Positions 16,344 through 26,873 are shown, numbered from the stretch's first letter. The stretch: 64,000 nucleotides of DNA from Gammaproteobacteria bacterium (GCA_016209015.1 JACQWY010000060.1:1-64000); one strand, 5' to 3'. The notes: generated from the letters alone by a model not told the origin. Made by a program: numbers and translations.

Positions 16344-17507
16344 TCAGACCTTGTGGCCGTCGGCGGTGAGGCCGAGCTCCGGCCATGCGCCGAGCACGAT
16401 CGGCTCGAAGAGGCCGTAGCCGCTCGCATTCCCGTCGCGGACCCGCACGATCGTGTCGCGCACGGCAGTCGCGAGCCGCTTGCGCTTGCCGGGCACGGTG
16501 ATGTCCGCGATGCGTTCGCCGTCGACGTGGAGCAGGCCGCGCCAGTTGCCGTGCTTCCTGCCTTCGAAGCCGAGATAGAGCGCGGTCGCGAGATAGAAGC
16601 CCGACTCGCCCATGACCTCGATGTCGAGCGCGTTCGTCTCGCCGTTCAGCATGTCGACCCAGAGCCGCCCGCCGAGCAGACGCCGCGTCGCGTCGTCGTA
16701 GCGGAGCTCGGACCGCACGCGTGCGATGCGCTCCTGGCGGCCGTCGGCGTGATTGCGATAACCGGAGAAGTAGAAGACGTCCTCACCGCGAATCTGCAGG
16801 TAGAAATGATATTCGTAGCGCGTGCCATCGGGCCGCTCGAGCAGCAGCGGTGACCAGTTCAGCAGGAACTTCGAGCCCTCGAACCTGCGCTCGCCGAAAT
16901 CGCGCGCCGGACGCAGATCCGTCGGCGGCGCGCCGACGTCGAGGCGCACGCCCCAGGAGTGATCGCGATAGGAGAACCAGTCGGCGGGGTCGATCTCCTC
17001 GCGCCGGCCCTCGATCTCGACCCAGCCGCTCGGCACGCCGGCCTGGTGATAGCGCACGACGTTCGAGACGACGCGGAAGCCGCGCTCGTCGCGCTGGATG
17101 TGGCGGTCCTCGAAGAAGCACGGATGCACGGCCTCGAACGTCACGTCGAAACGCAGCGGTATCACGTCGTTGTGATCGAGCGTCCAGCGGATTTTCTTCA
17201 GCGGCTCGATCACTTCGTAGCGGATCGGGCCGACGGCAGTCGTCAGCGGATCGGGGGAGAGCTCGCGGCTCGCGCGCACGGTCCATTGTTCGCGGCCGCG
17301 CGAGATGCCGGCGAAGGCATCCATCACGTCGCGGTTCTGATAGCGGCCGAGGCCGACGTCGATCTGCAGCCCGCCGTCCTTGCGCGAGCTCGGTGTCCAC
17401 AGTTTCTCGGTCCAGGCGAGATCGGATTCCGCCACGGTGCCGAACGTGTCGGCGATCTGGTGATTGAGCTGTTCGTCGATCGCGAGCAGCCGGCCTATCT
17501 CTTGCAT
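16344..17507 (-). CDS. Conserved protein of unknown function upstream of the phosphotransferase
   Basis: 387 aa, soluble, with no signal peptide or membrane helix. It is rich in Trp, Tyr and Arg with many predicted beta strands; segments such as DWFSYRDHSWGVR, YEYHFYLQIRGEDVFYFSGYR and ELRYDD recall lipocalin-like or CrtC-like beta barrels, but I cannot assign a family. It is encoded just before a phosphotransferase gene, 4 bp apart, so the two likely act in one catabolic step. The ATG at 17507 starts MQEIGRLLAID. Confidence 0.7.
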   Translation of the reverse strand: MQEIGRLLAIDEQLNHQIADTFGTVAESDLAWTEKLWTPSSRKDGGLQIDVGLGRYQNRDVMDAFAGISRGREQWTVRASRELSPDPLTTAVGPIRYEVIEPLKKIRWTLDHNDVIPLRFDVTFEAVHPCFFEDRHIQRDERGFRVVSNVVRYHQAGVPSGWVEIEGRREEIDPADWFSYRDHSWGVRLDVGAPPTDLRPARDFGERRFEGSKFLLNWSPLLLERPDGTRYEYHFYLQIRGEDVFYFSGYRNHADGRQERIARVRSELRYDDATRRLLGGRLWVDMLNGETNALDIEVMGESGFYLATALYLGFEGRKHGNWRGLLHVDGERIADITVPGKRKRLATAVRDTIVRVRDGNASGYGLFEPIVLGAWPELGLTADGHKV

Positions 17508-17618
17508 CGGTCTTCACCTCCGGCATTCTTCGGGTGTGTGAGAACGTCGTCGAGCATGCCCGCGTGCGCGGCACGCGGGCGGAGGAACCAGGATCCGCGC
17601 CGGCTGCGGTGCGGCCGC

Positions 17619-19076
17619 TCAGGGATGCCGTTTCGAGATGCGCGAGTGGCGGCGTCCGTAGAGGAAGTAGATCACCACGCCGATCGCCATCCAGCCGATG
17701 AAGAGCTCCCAGGTCTCGCGCGGCAGGCTGATCATCATGTAGCCGCAGGACAGCACGCCGAAGATCGGAATGACCGGCACCCAGGGCGCGCGGAACGGAC
17801 GCGCGAGCTCGGGATGGAGCCGCCGCAGGACCCAGATCCCCGCGCACACCATCACGAACGCCGAGAGCGTGCCGAGCGAGACGAGGTGGCCGATGACCCC
17901 GATCGGCAAGGTCGCGGCGACGAGTCCGGAGCACAGTCCGATGACGAGCGTGCCGAGGTGGGGCGTGCGGAAATGCGGGTGGATCTTCGCGAACATCGGG
18001 AAGAAGAGTCCGTCGCGCGCCATGGTGTAGAAGACGCGCGACTGGCTCAGCAGCAGCACCATCACCACCGAGGCGAGGCCCGCGATCGCGCCGACGTTCA
18101 CCGCATAGCCGAGCCAGCGGAGCTTCGGTCCCGCGTGATCGATCGCGACGAACACCGGGTGCGGCACGGCGAGCTCCTTGTAGGGCGCGAGCCCGGTCAT
18201 CACGAGCGCCATGAGGATGTAGAGGATCGTGCACAAGACGAGCGAGCCGAGGATGCCGATCGGCATGTCGCGCTGCGGATTGCGCGCTTCCTGCGCGACC
18301 GTCGAGACGCCGTCGAAGCCGATGTAGGCGAAGAAGATCGTCGCCGCCCCCGCGACCACGCCCGAGTACCCGAATTTGCCCGGGCCCTCGGCGGGCGGCA
18401 CGAAGGGGTGCCAGTTGTCCGGGTTCACGTACATCGAGCCGAAGACGATCACGAGCAGCACGATCGTGAGCTTGACCGCGACCATGACGTTGTTGAAGTT
18501 CGCGGATTCCTTGATGCCGACGATGAGGAAGATCGTCAGCACGCCGACGAGCGACATCGCCGGCACGTTCAGCAGCGCGCCCGTGGTCACGAGATGGCCG
18601 GCCGCGTCGAACGCGAGCGGCGCGCTGGTCAGGCTCTGCGGGAGGTGTATGCCGAGCTCGCCGAGGAAGGCCGTGAAATACCCCGACCAGCCCACGGCGA
18701 CCGCGCTCGCCGCGACGAGGTATTCGAGCACGAGTGCCCAGCCGATGATCCAGGCGACGAGCTCGCCCATGGTCGCGTAGGCATACGTGTAGGCGCTGCC
18801 GGCGATCGGGATCATGGCTGCGAACTCGGCGTAGCAGAGTCCGGCGCACAGGCACGCGAAACCCGCGAGCACGAAAGACAGCGCGATCGCCGGCCCGGCA
18901 TGCTCGGCCGCGGCCTGCCCCGTGAGCACGAAGATGCCGGCGCCGATGATGCCGCCGACGCCGATGAAGATGAGGTTCAGCGGACCGAGACTGCGCTTCA
19001 GCGTGTGCTGGCCCTCGTCGGTATCACCGGCTTCGATCTGCAGGTCGGCAACGTTCTTGCGCGTCCACACTCCCAT
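17619..19076 (-). CDS. APC-superfamily amino acid permease
   Basis: 485 aa, about 12 membrane helices. The first helix carries the APC signature IGVGGIIGAGIFVLTGQAA, and the second is followed by YAEFAAMIPIAGSAYTYAYA; together these place it in the CAT/YfnA-like cationic amino acid transporter group. The ATG at 19076 follows AAAAGGGGAA. It stands 111 bp upstream of the unknown gene on the same strand, and co-transcription is uncertain. Substrate not predictable beyond amino acids. Confidence 0.9.
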   Translation of the reverse strand: MGVWTRKNVADLQIEAGDTDEGQHTLKRSLGPLNLIFIGVGGIIGAGIFVLTGQAAAEHAGPAIALSFVLAGFACLCAGLCYAEFAAMIPIAGSAYTYAYATMGELVAWIIGWALVLEYLVAASAVAVGWSGYFTAFLGELGIHLPQSLTSAPLAFDAAGHLVTTGALLNVPAMSLVGVLTIFLIVGIKESANFNNVMVAVKLTIVLLVIVFGSMYVNPDNWHPFVPPAEGPGKFGYSGVVAGAATIFFAYIGFDGVSTVAQEARNPQRDMPIGILGSLVLCTILYILMALVMTGLAPYKELAVPHPVFVAIDHAGPKLRWLGYAVNVGAIAGLASVVMVLLLSQSRVFYTMARDGLFFPMFAKIHPHFRTPHLGTLVIGLCSGLVAATLPIGVIGHLVSLGTLSAFVMVCAGIWVLRRLHPELARPFRAPWVPVIPIFGVLSCGYMMISLPRETWELFIGWMAIGVVIYFLYGRRHSRISKRHP

Positions 19077-19448
19077 TCGATTCCCCTTTTCGTCGGCTGG
19101 CGGCCCGTTTCGGGAACGGGAGGTCCGCACCCCGCTACTCCCTGCACGGGTCGGAACTAAACCATGGTGGCCAGGGCTTGTCGAGAGGTGGGCATCCGGG
19201 GGCCGGGAGGCCCGCGCCTAGGAGGATTCCTAAGCGTTCGTGCCGATCGTCCCGGTCCGGGCCTGACCTGCCTCAACGAGTCGTGCCGCCCATGAGGTTT
19301 TTCACCATTCCGGGCCCACCGCCGCCTTTTGCGCGCTGCCGAAATTCGTTATGTTGCCTGCTCGGTCATGCGGCGCGCGACGCGCCGACGGCACCGGAAT
19401 GCATTCCGGGATCAGGCAGAATTCATAAGGACAAGAGGGACACTATCC
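19077..19448. other. Divergent intergenic region before the cohesin-like gene
   Basis: Holds the promoters of the permease (minus) and of the surface-protein gene (plus). I see no further gene. A GAGGGA ribosome site lies about ten bases before the ATG at 19449. Confidence 0.5.
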
Positions 19449-20012
19449 ATGAAACGTTCTTTCATCGCAGGCTCCATCCTCCTTGCGCTCGGCATCGCCG
19501 GGGCCCACGCGGACACCGTCAACATCGAAGTTTCCCCGGCCGGACCCACGGTCGAAATCGGCGACGTGTTCGCGGTCAGCATCCTGGGCCATGCACCCGG
19601 CTCGCTGCTCGCCGGCGGCGGCATCGACGTGTCGTTCGACCCGGCGGTGCTGAAGGTGAACAGCCTGACGATCAACCCGGCGATCGGCGACTTCACGTCG
19701 AGCAACGGCACGATCGACAACGTCGCGGGCACGGTGAAGAACGCGGGCTTCGCGAGCTGGGTGGGGGTGAGCGGCGATTTCACGATCGCCACGATCGGCT
19801 TCACGGCGCTGGCCGGCGGAACGAGCGCAGTGACGGTGCACGACGCGTCCGATCTGGCGTGGGTGTGGGCCAGCTATTCGTTCAACGACGTGACGACCGT
19901 CTACTCGGCGGCCTCGGTCAAGGTCAACGCCGTACCGCTGCCGGCCGCCGCCTGGCTCGTCGCCCCGGTGCTCGCCGGCCTCGTGCGGCAGCGGCGCGCG
20001 CGAGCCGCCTGA
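19449..20012 (+). CDS. Exported cohesin-like protein with a VPLPA-CTERM sorting signal
   Basis: 187 aa. Signal peptide about residues 1-22 (MKRSFIAGS... AHA). The body is a single beta-sandwich with cohesin features: VNIEVSPAGPTVEIGDVF, IDVSFDPAVLKVNSLTI and GGTSAVTVHDAS. The C-terminus has the tripartite sorting tail VPLPAAAWLVAPVLAG followed by RQRRARAA, a VPLPA-CTERM signal, which an exosortase and its partner machinery are thought to cleave for surface anchoring. No exosortase gene is in the window. The next gene and three more nearby end in dockerin-like repeats, so this protein is a good candidate for their surface receptor. Pairing is inferred, not shown. Confidence 0.85.
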   Translation: MKRSFIAGSILLALGIAGAHADTVNIEVSPAGPTVEIGDVFAVSILGHAPGSLLAGGGIDVSFDPAVLKVNSLTINPAIGDFTSSNGTIDNVAGTVKNAGFASWVGVSGDFTIATIGFTALAGGTSAVTVHDASDLAWVWASYSFNDVTTVYSAASVKVNAVPLPAAAWLVAPVLAGLVRQRRARAA

Positions 20013-20132
20013 CGCCCGGCCTGGCCGGCGGCACGCTGCCGGCCAGGCCCCCGCGCTGCGCCTGCGAGATGCGGATTCCGCCGGCGGGAACGCAGGGCGC
20101 GCACAGGAAGTGAACCACGGGGAGGGAACGCC

Positions 20133-22994
20133 ATGCTACGCCGTCTGCTCATTCTGATCGCCTTGCTGCTGCTCTGGACGCCGGCCGGCGCCGCGCTCGT
20201 CGCGGACACCGAGCGCAACGGCGTCTTCTATCTCCTCGACGCCACGCCCGGCGCGGCGAACCCGAACCGGTTGCTGCGTTACGATTCGAATGCGGGTCAG
20301 TGGCTCGGCACGATCGTGCTGCCGGCCGCCGAGACGCCGCGCGGGCTCGCGGTCCATGCCTCGGGGATCTTCATCGCCTTCGATCGCAGCACGTATCGCT
20401 ACTCGTTCGACGGCACGACTAATACCTTCGTCGCGAACAGCGCGACCTCGAACCAGAGTCTGCAGATCCTCGGCGACGTGCTCGTGATCGTCAGCACCGG
20501 CTATCTGCAGACCGCGCTCGCGACCTTCGACGCGAACTCGCTCGTCCTGCTCGCCTCGGGCCAGTCCGCCTATCCCCATTCCTGCAACGGCGCGAGCGCG
20601 GCGCCAGCGATGAACCGCATCTTCTGCCGCACGAGCGGCATTTCGCCGGCCGACATCATCTATGTGAACATCGCCGCGACGGGCGCGATCGGCACGACGA
20701 CCGACAGCCCGTACCACGGCGCTTATCCCGACGCGAATCGCACCTGGGTGTTCCCGGACGGCGCGCGCGTCGCGGACAGCGCCGGTCTCGTCTACGCGAC
20801 CACCTCGCTGCAATGGCTCGGCAGCTTCGGCGGGCAGATCGAGGACCTCGCGTTCGTCGGCGACGTGCCGGTCGTCCTGCGCGCCGGCCAGCTCGTCGCG
20901 TACACGAACGCCCTCCTGGAAGCGGGCGGCTATGCGCTCGGCGCGGGCACGAAGGCGATCTTCGGCGCCGGGGACAAGGTCTATGCGTTCGCGGAGACGA
21001 GCGGCAGCTACACCGTGCAGGTCGTCCCGCTGAGCTCGTTCTCGGGCGCTCAGCCGGGGGCCGCGATCGATCCCACCGGCCTCGACTACACGCCCGACGC
21101 GTACGCGTTCGACGAGACCGACGGTGTGCTGTACCTGCTCAGCAAGCTGCACGTCAGCGTCTTCCGCTGGTCGGTGGCGAGCGGGGTCTACCTGCCGACG
21201 CTGCCGCTGGTCGCGGTGCCGGATTACATGGCACTCGACGCGGCACACCACGCGATCTACCTCGGCATCGCCGACGGCAAGATCAAGAAGCTCGACGTCG
21301 CGAGCGGCGTCGAGACCCACTTCGCGACGCTGCCAATGCGCCCGAACGGCCTCGCGATGGCGGGCGATTTCGTGTTCGCGTCCGACGGCTCCGGCGCCTG
21401 GGACACGCACTACGTGTTCCGCCTCGACGGCACGATCGCCTCCTGGAAGGACTGGAATTACTACTCGACGGAGTACGTCTGGAATGCGGCGAGCCACAAG
21501 ATGTATTTCTTCCGGGACGGCATGTCGCCGAACGATCTGCTCTCCGAGGCGATCGACCCGGTCGGCGGCGCGCTCGGCGCGGAAATGGACAGCCCCTATC
21601 ACGACGGCACGCCGTTCATGCACCCGATCCGCGTCAATCCCGACGGCTCGAACGTCGTTCTCGGTACGGGCCGGATTTTCGACACGGTGACGCTCGCCCA
21701 AACCGGCGCGCTGCCCATCAACGTGATCGACGCCGCGTGGACGAACGGCGAGCTGCGCACGCTGCGCGCCGGCCTCGACGTCGTGCAGTTGCAGCGCTGG
21801 GGCGCGAATCTCCAGCCGCTGCAGCTCCTGCAGCTGCCGGGGCAGGCCTTGCGGCTGTTCTCCTACGAGGGCAAGTCGCTCGTCGCGCGCATGATCGGCG
21901 CGCGGCCGCGCTTCGATTTGATCGACACCGGGAATCTCCCGGATGGCGATGCCGACGGCGTCAACGACTACGTCGACAACTGCCCGGCGACGCCGAACGC
22001 GAACCAGGCCGACGCGGACCTCGACGGCACGGGCGATGCGTGCGATCCGGACCGCGACGGCGACGGACTGCCGAACGACTACGAGTCCGCCATCGGCAAC
22101 GATCCCGATCTCACCGCCGACGCCCGCCAGGATCGCGACGGCGACGGTTACGATGCGCTCGTGGAGTACGGCCGGAGCACCGATCCGAACGTGAAGACCT
22201 CGGTGCCGGCACCGCTGCAGCATATCGCGATCGGCTTCGATACCGGCCTGCCGCGCAACTTCTTCGTGTTCGGCGCGCAGACCGGCTGGGCGGCGACGAC
22301 GAGCGCCGGCAACGGCGACGCCTTCAGCCTGCGCTCCCAGGCCGCCTCGGCCGGCCGCACGTCCCGGCTCACGTGGCGCGACGTGTTCAAGAACGGCACG
22401 GTCACGCTCGACGTGTTGCAGCGGGGCGAGAATTCGGACACCGTCGGGATCTCCGTCGACGGCGTGGGCGTGCGGGCGATCTACGCGGGCACCGCCTGGC
22501 AGACCGTCAGCTTCGACGTCACCGCCGGCGTTCACGACATTGCGGTCATCTTCTACAACGAGGGCACGAACGCGGGCGAGGCGTTCATCGACAACGTGAA
22601 GTTCGACCAATACGTCGAACCCGACTTCGACGGCGACGGCGTGCCCGACAGCGTCGACAACTGCCCGGCGCACGCGAATCCCGGTCAGGAGGACGACGAT
22701 CACGACGGCGTCGGCAATCGTTGCGACGACTGCACGAAAGTCGCGAACCCGAATCAGCTCGACACGAACGGTGACGGCTACGGCAACGTCTGCGACGCCG
22801 ACTTCAACAACGACGGCGTGGTGAACGCGCCGGACCTCGCCTACCTGCGCCTCGCGATGGGCATACCGGCGTACGACGGCTCACCGTTCCAGCTCTACGA
22901 CCTCAACCAGGACGGCTGGGTGAACATTCCGGATCTCGTCATCTTCAAAAGCCGCTGGGGCACGAAGGCCGGGCCCTCGGGATTGAAGCCTTGA
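20133..22994 (+). CDS. Large exported propeller-like protein with TSP3 and dockerin repeats
   Basis: 953 aa. Signal peptide about 1-20. Residues 22-600 consist of repeated strands such as GVFYLLDATPG, GVLYLLSKLHVSVFRW and AIYLGIADGKIKKLD, resembling a YVTN/NHL-type beta-propeller. Thrombospondin-type-3 calcium repeats (DGDADGVNDYVDNCP) follow near 610-680, then a jelly-roll-like domain (about 695-810), more TSP3 repeats, and a C-terminal dockerin-like pair: DFNNDGVVNAPDLAYLR and DLNQDGWVNIPDLVIFK. The protein ends GPSGLKP, a tail shared with the three PilY1-like proteins nearby. It starts 120 bp after the cohesin-like gene with a GGGGAGGGA ribosome site. Likely secreted and calcium-stabilised. 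Confidence 0.85.
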   Translation: MLRRLLILIALLLLWTPAGAALVADTERNGVFYLLDATPGAANPNRLLRYDSNAGQWLGTIVLPAAETPRGLAVHASGIFIAFDRSTYRYSFDGTTNTFVANSATSNQSLQILGDVLVIVSTGYLQTALATFDANSLVLLASGQSAYPHSCNGASAAPAMNRIFCRTSGISPADIIYVNIAATGAIGTTTDSPYHGAYPDANRTWVFPDGARVADSAGLVYATTSLQWLGSFGGQIEDLAFVGDVPVVLRAGQLVAYTNALLEAGGYALGAGTKAIFGAGDKVYAFAETSGSYTVQVVPLSSFSGAQPGAAIDPTGLDYTPDAYAFDETDGVLYLLSKLHVSVFRWSVASGVYLPTLPLVAVPDYMALDAAHHAIYLGIADGKIKKLDVASGVETHFATLPMRPNGLAMAGDFVFASDGSGAWDTHYVFRLDGTIASWKDWNYYSTEYVWNAASHKMYFFRDGMSPNDLLSEAIDPVGGALGAEMDSPYHDGTPFMHPIRVNPDGSNVVLGTGRIFDTVTLAQTGALPINVIDAAWTNGELRTLRAGLDVVQLQRWGANLQPLQLLQLPGQALRLFSYEGKSLVARMIGARPRFDLIDTGNLPDGDADGVNDYVDNCPATPNANQADADLDGTGDACDPDRDGDGLPNDYESAIGNDPDLTADARQDRDGDGYDALVEYGRSTDPNVKTSVPAPLQHIAIGFDTGLPRNFFVFGAQTGWAATTSAGNGDAFSLRSQAASAGRTSRLTWRDVFKNGTVTLDVLQRGENSDTVGISVDGVGVRAIYAGTAWQTVSFDVTAGVHDIAVIFYNEGTNAGEAFIDNVKFDQYVEPDFDGDGVPDSVDNCPAHANPGQEDDDHDGVGNRCDDCTKVANPNQLDTNGDGYGNVCDADFNNDGVVNAPDLAYLRLAMGIPAYDGSPFQLYDLNQDGWVNIPDLVIFKSRWGTKAGPSGLKP

Positions 22995-23318
22995 GCTGCC
23001 CCGCGGTGACGCGCCGGCCCTGAACGTCCGCGTAACGTCGCCCGCCGCGAAGCCGGGCTTCCGCTGCGCGTTCGCAGGCTGCGGGGTGGAATGCGCGCGG
23101 GTGCCGCGTGGTGGCGGCGCGGCCCCGGCGAACAGGCCCCGCGCTTCGGTGCCGAACCCGCTCCTGGAGGATCGCCGCAGCGGCTTGCACCGGCCGCTCC
23201 GGGTGAACCACGCTGCACGCGGGGACGGGGCCGAACGCACCCCAGGATCCGCCCCGCCTCGAGACCCGACGACCCGGGGCGCAGGATGCCGCGCCCCAGG
23301 TTCTGCCACTGCCCGCGT
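22995..23318. other. Intergenic region between convergent dockerin genes
   Basis: GC-rich, non-coding as far as I can tell. A short GAAGC/GGCTTC inverted repeat near 23059 could be a weak terminator, but no T run follows on either strand. Confidence 0.4.
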
Positions 23319-26300
23319 CTAGCGGTAGCCGGACGGTCCGACGGCCTTGCCGAACAGCAGCTTGAACTTCGCGAGATCGACGGTGTTCACGAAGCCGTCG
23401 CCGTTGAGGTCCGCATCCGCATCGTGCGTTCCGAAGCGCTGCTTGAAGAGCGCGAGGTCGACGGTATTGACGAAGCCGCTGTTGTCGAGATCCGCGTCGC
23501 AGACGTTGCCGAAGCCGTCCTGGTTCGAATCGCGCTGGTTCGCGTTCGGGACGAGCTTGCAGTTGTCGTAGAGGTTCGGGATGCCGTCGCCGTCAGTGTC
23601 CGCGCCGGCGCACGTCCGCCAGTCCGGAACGGCCCTGCTGTGGATGCGATCGAATGCGGTGACGAGCGCCGCCTCGAGCAGCCCGGGGTTCGAGAGCGGG
23701 AAGAACGTATCCGGAATGCCGTCCGACGTGCCCGTATTCCCCTGGACGTCCGCGCTGTCCCATTCGGTGGGGTCATCGGGTGTTCGGTTGCCGTTCTGAT
23801 CGATGAAGCCGCCCCACTTCGCGGCGTAGTAGAGCGGATCGCGCAGCAGTGGGGAAGCTCCACCCGCCGACACGTCGAAAGTGTATGACTGCGCGCCGCG
23901 CTGGCCGCCGGATTCGCTGAGTGCGCGGCAGTTCGTGCAGCCGGTCACATCTGTGGCATCGACGAAATTCGCGCCCAGGCTCCCCGAATAGGCATGAAAG
24001 CCGTCCTTCGTCGTGCCCGTGACGACGAAACCGAACAGCTGGCCCGTCGTGGTGGATTCGGCGACCGCGGTCGTCGTGACGAGCACCTGGTTCGTCGCGG
24101 CGTCGACGTGGTACTCGAGCGTGCCCCACATGTCCTGATCGAAGTCGCCGCCCTGATCACTGTCGTCCCAGGCGACGAGGGACTTGCCGTAGAAATAGCG
24201 GCCCCCGGAACTGGCGGGGACGGTCGAGGTCATGCTCGCGACTTCCAGGTGCGGCTGCACGATGCGGTAGTCGACGAGGCTGCCGCCGCCGTCTTTCGTG
24301 GGATCCGGCGGGGACGCGAAACTGCCCCGCAGGAGCCGATAAGCCGGCAGAATGTGGATGTGGCGCAAGGCCGTGGCGGGCGGGCCGATCGGCACGTCGA
24401 TCTCGGGCCGGTTCGTCGCGATCGGCAGGCCGTAGGTCGTCACCGCCTGGATTCCGGCGAGGTCCGTGCGCAGATCGTGCGTGTGCGCGTAGTGCGCGAG
24501 GCCGGCGACGTGATACGCGCCGCGCAGCGTCGGCGTCTCCGGACAGATGCCGAACGTGCTGCCGAGCGCGCTCACGGTCTTCGCCGTGCAGATCTCGTTC
24601 GCGTTCGCCGCAGTGCGGCCCACGAGGTAGTCGTGCCCGCTGATGCCTTCGCCGTCGCCGACGGCATTCGTGGTCGTGACGGGATTGAAAGCCGTGTAGA
24701 GCGCCGTCTGGTCGTCGTCGTAGGAGTTGATGCCCGCGTTGACGGCCACGACGTTCAGCGAGGCGCAGGCGTTCGCGTCGGTGAGCGGCGCCAGGGACCA
24801 GGTGTCGGTGCGCAGGCCGGGAAAATAAGTCGTGTCGGTCGTATTGAACGTCGGGGTCGCCATGCGCGTGCCGGTCGCCGTGTAGTAGTGCAGAGCCTCG
24901 AGATAGATCTCGGAGAACGGATTGCCCCAGCTCGCGCAATAGCCTTCGCCGGGTCCGCCGCCCGTCGCGAGGATGTCGGTGAGCTGCCAGTCGCAGCTCT
25001 CGCCGCCCGTCGAATCGCCGCTGCGATACGTGCCGTACTTGTAGCCGTAGCCCCAGACGCGCAGGGCGTTGAGCGTGCCTATGATCCCGGGCGCGGGCAG
25101 GTTGAGGAACACACCGGTCGTCGCATCGAATTCGTTAGTGAGCGGGCCCTGGTTCTTGCGCAGCACGCCGCCCGAGACGTTCTTGTGGAAGCTGCCCGTG
25201 ATCAGACCGAACGCGATTTCGTTGTTCAGGCCGTAGCGCTGGAGCACGCCTTCCGGCTTCAGGTTCGTGCCGTACGCGGTGCAGTTCTCGAGGTTGTGCG
25301 CTGCATCGAAGAACGCCGCCTCGCAGACCGCCACGCGCACGAGGTGATCGCGCGCCAAGCCCGGCGTCTTGAGCGCCTGGGCCGTGCCCGGATCGCTGCT
25401 GGCCGCGAAGATCCCGGAGTAGGACGGGACGTTCGCGTTCGTGTTCGCGCTGGGCAAGGTATGAATGTTCGTCGGCTCGTCGCTCCAGGTGCACTGCCAG
25501 CGCTCGTTCAGCGCCCAGAGCTGATAGTTGCCGGCGACCGCGCGCAGCAGCGGCGGCTGCGTCGTGGATTGCGAGCTCGTCGTGGTGGCGGGATCCGGGG
25601 AGGCGTTGCAAATCGTGATGCCTTCGTTCGCGTCGTCGCGGCCGAAGACGTTCGTCCCGCTCGTGCTCGTCGCATCGACGACGAGCGGCGTCGCGGTGCT
25701 TTGCGTGCTGCCTACGGCGTAGGGCACGAGCTTCGCGAGGTCGGCGCCGTTGTAATACTTCGCGAACGCATGCGCGTCCGTCGGCAGATGAGCACGCTCG
25801 AGCACCGTGGCCGTCGCGGTGTCGGTCGAGCGCAGGCCGCCGTAGAGCGCTTTGCGCACCACGTCCATGCGCGTCATGGTCGCCCAATTCAGGAAGTTGC
25901 CGCTCCAGGCGTCGTCGAGCGAGCCCTCGCAGTAGTGCATGTGAGCTCCGGTCGCTGTCCCGACCGCGTGGAACGTATTGTCGACACTGCTGTAGCGGTA
26001 GCAGCGCTGGCTGTGGAAGTACCCGTAGTACTCGAAGGCATCCTTGTACGTCGTCTCGGATTCGCCGTCGCCGTCGAGGTCCGAGAAGTCGTTATAGGCC
26101 TTGAAGAAGTACTGCTGATCGCGGGACATGACCAGCATAGCGATCGGCTTCGGCACGAGTTGCGGAGGCGGTTCGACCGGCGGCGGTGGAGGAGGAGGCG
26201 GCGGCGGAGGGGGCACCGGGTCCGGCAGCGTGATCGTCTTGATACGCGCAGTTCCGGCATACGTGACGTGCTGCAAGTACTGATGGTTCGCGTAATCGTA

Positions 26301-26873
26301 GACCCAGCCGTCTTCCGCATAGTAGATGAGCGCCCCGTCGGTCCGCGTCTTCTCGAGGAACGCCAGCAGTTCGTCGGTCTTGAAGCTCGTGATGTCGGTC
26401 TGGAAGCCGCCAGACGCCGAGTAGTTCGTGTCGAGCGCGATCCCGTAGCGGTGATCGCGCTGCGTCGCCGTGTCGTCGTAACGGTAGCGATCGTCCCAGT
26501 ACATGCCGCCCATGGCCGGTGTCGTGTAGTTGACGTAGATCGCGAGACGCCGTTCCGGAGCCAGGTCCGCGGGCGGAAGCCACGGCATGTCGGCGGAGAG
26601 CGGGGAAGTGAAGTGATTGTTCCCCGCGAAGGACACCTGGGTGAGATGATCGTAGGCATCGGCTCCCGTCCACGTGGGATCGAAATCCAGCTTCAGCTCC
26701 GTGGTGTACGGCACGAACGTCGGGTCGAGGCCGTTCAGCGTCTCGCGACGCTCGACCTGCAGCTCGAACACGAGATGCGCGAGCGAATCCGCACGCGCGG
26801 AGTTGAGTGCTTCCAGCAGCAGCAGGCCGCCGGCGCACGCCAGGCGCAGAGCCGTCCTTCCCAGGTTCTTCAC
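23319..26873 (-). CDS. PilY1-like exported protein with dockerin C-terminus, paralogue 1
   Basis: 1184 aa from the GTG at 26873, which has GGAAG just upstream. Signal peptide about 1-29, a beta-rich domain (about 30-220), a Pro-rich linker, then the PilY1-type large domain: MSRDQQYFFKAYNDFSDLDG, SGNFLNWATMTRMDVVRKAL, and DPLYYAAKWGGFIDQNGN near its end. In typical PilY1 proteins a calcium-binding beta-propeller follows here. It is absent; the last 93 residues are instead a TSP3 unit (DTDGDGIPNLYDNC) and two dockerin-like loops (DLDNSGFVNTVDLALFK, DLNGDGFVNTVDLAKFK), ending GPSGYR. PilY1 proteins are pilus-tip adhesins and assembly factors. Here the dockerin suggests binding to a surface cohesin. 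Last gene of a three-gene minus-strand run. Confidence 0.85.
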   Translation of the reverse strand: MKNLGRTALRLACAGGLLLLEALNSARADSLAHLVFELQVERRETLNGLDPTFVPYTTELKLDFDPTWTGADAYDHLTQVSFAGNNHFTSPLSADMPWLPPADLAPERRLAIYVNYTTPAMGGMYWDDRYRYDDTATQRDHRYGIALDTNYSASGGFQTDITSFKTDELLAFLEKTRTDGALIYYAEDGWVYDYANHQYLQHVTYAGTARIKTITLPDPVPPPPPPPPPPPPVEPPPQLVPKPIAMLVMSRDQQYFFKAYNDFSDLDGDGESETTYKDAFEYYGYFHSQRCYRYSSVDNTFHAVGTATGAHMHYCEGSLDDAWSGNFLNWATMTRMDVVRKALYGGLRSTDTATATVLERAHLPTDAHAFAKYYNGADLAKLVPYAVGSTQSTATPLVVDATSTSGTNVFGRDDANEGITICNASPDPATTTSSQSTTQPPLLRAVAGNYQLWALNERWQCTWSDEPTNIHTLPSANTNANVPSYSGIFAASSDPGTAQALKTPGLARDHLVRVAVCEAAFFDAAHNLENCTAYGTNLKPEGVLQRYGLNNEIAFGLITGSFHKNVSGGVLRKNQGPLTNEFDATTGVFLNLPAPGIIGTLNALRVWGYGYKYGTYRSGDSTGGESCDWQLTDILATGGGPGEGYCASWGNPFSEIYLEALHYYTATGTRMATPTFNTTDTTYFPGLRTDTWSLAPLTDANACASLNVVAVNAGINSYDDDQTALYTAFNPVTTTNAVGDGEGISGHDYLVGRTAANANEICTAKTVSALGSTFGICPETPTLRGAYHVAGLAHYAHTHDLRTDLAGIQAVTTYGLPIATNRPEIDVPIGPPATALRHIHILPAYRLLRGSFASPPDPTKDGGGSLVDYRIVQPHLEVASMTSTVPASSGGRYFYGKSLVAWDDSDQGGDFDQDMWGTLEYHVDAATNQVLVTTTAVAESTTTGQLFGFVVTGTTKDGFHAYSGSLGANFVDATDVTGCTNCRALSESGGQRGAQSYTFDVSAGGASPLLRDPLYYAAKWGGFIDQNGNRTPDDPTEWDSADVQGNTGTSDGIPDTFFPLSNPGLLEAALVTAFDRIHSRAVPDWRTCAGADTDGDGIPNLYDNCKLVPNANQRDSNQDGFGNVCDADLDNSGFVNTVDLALFKQRFGTHDADADLNGDGFVNTVDLAKFKLLFGKAVGPSGYR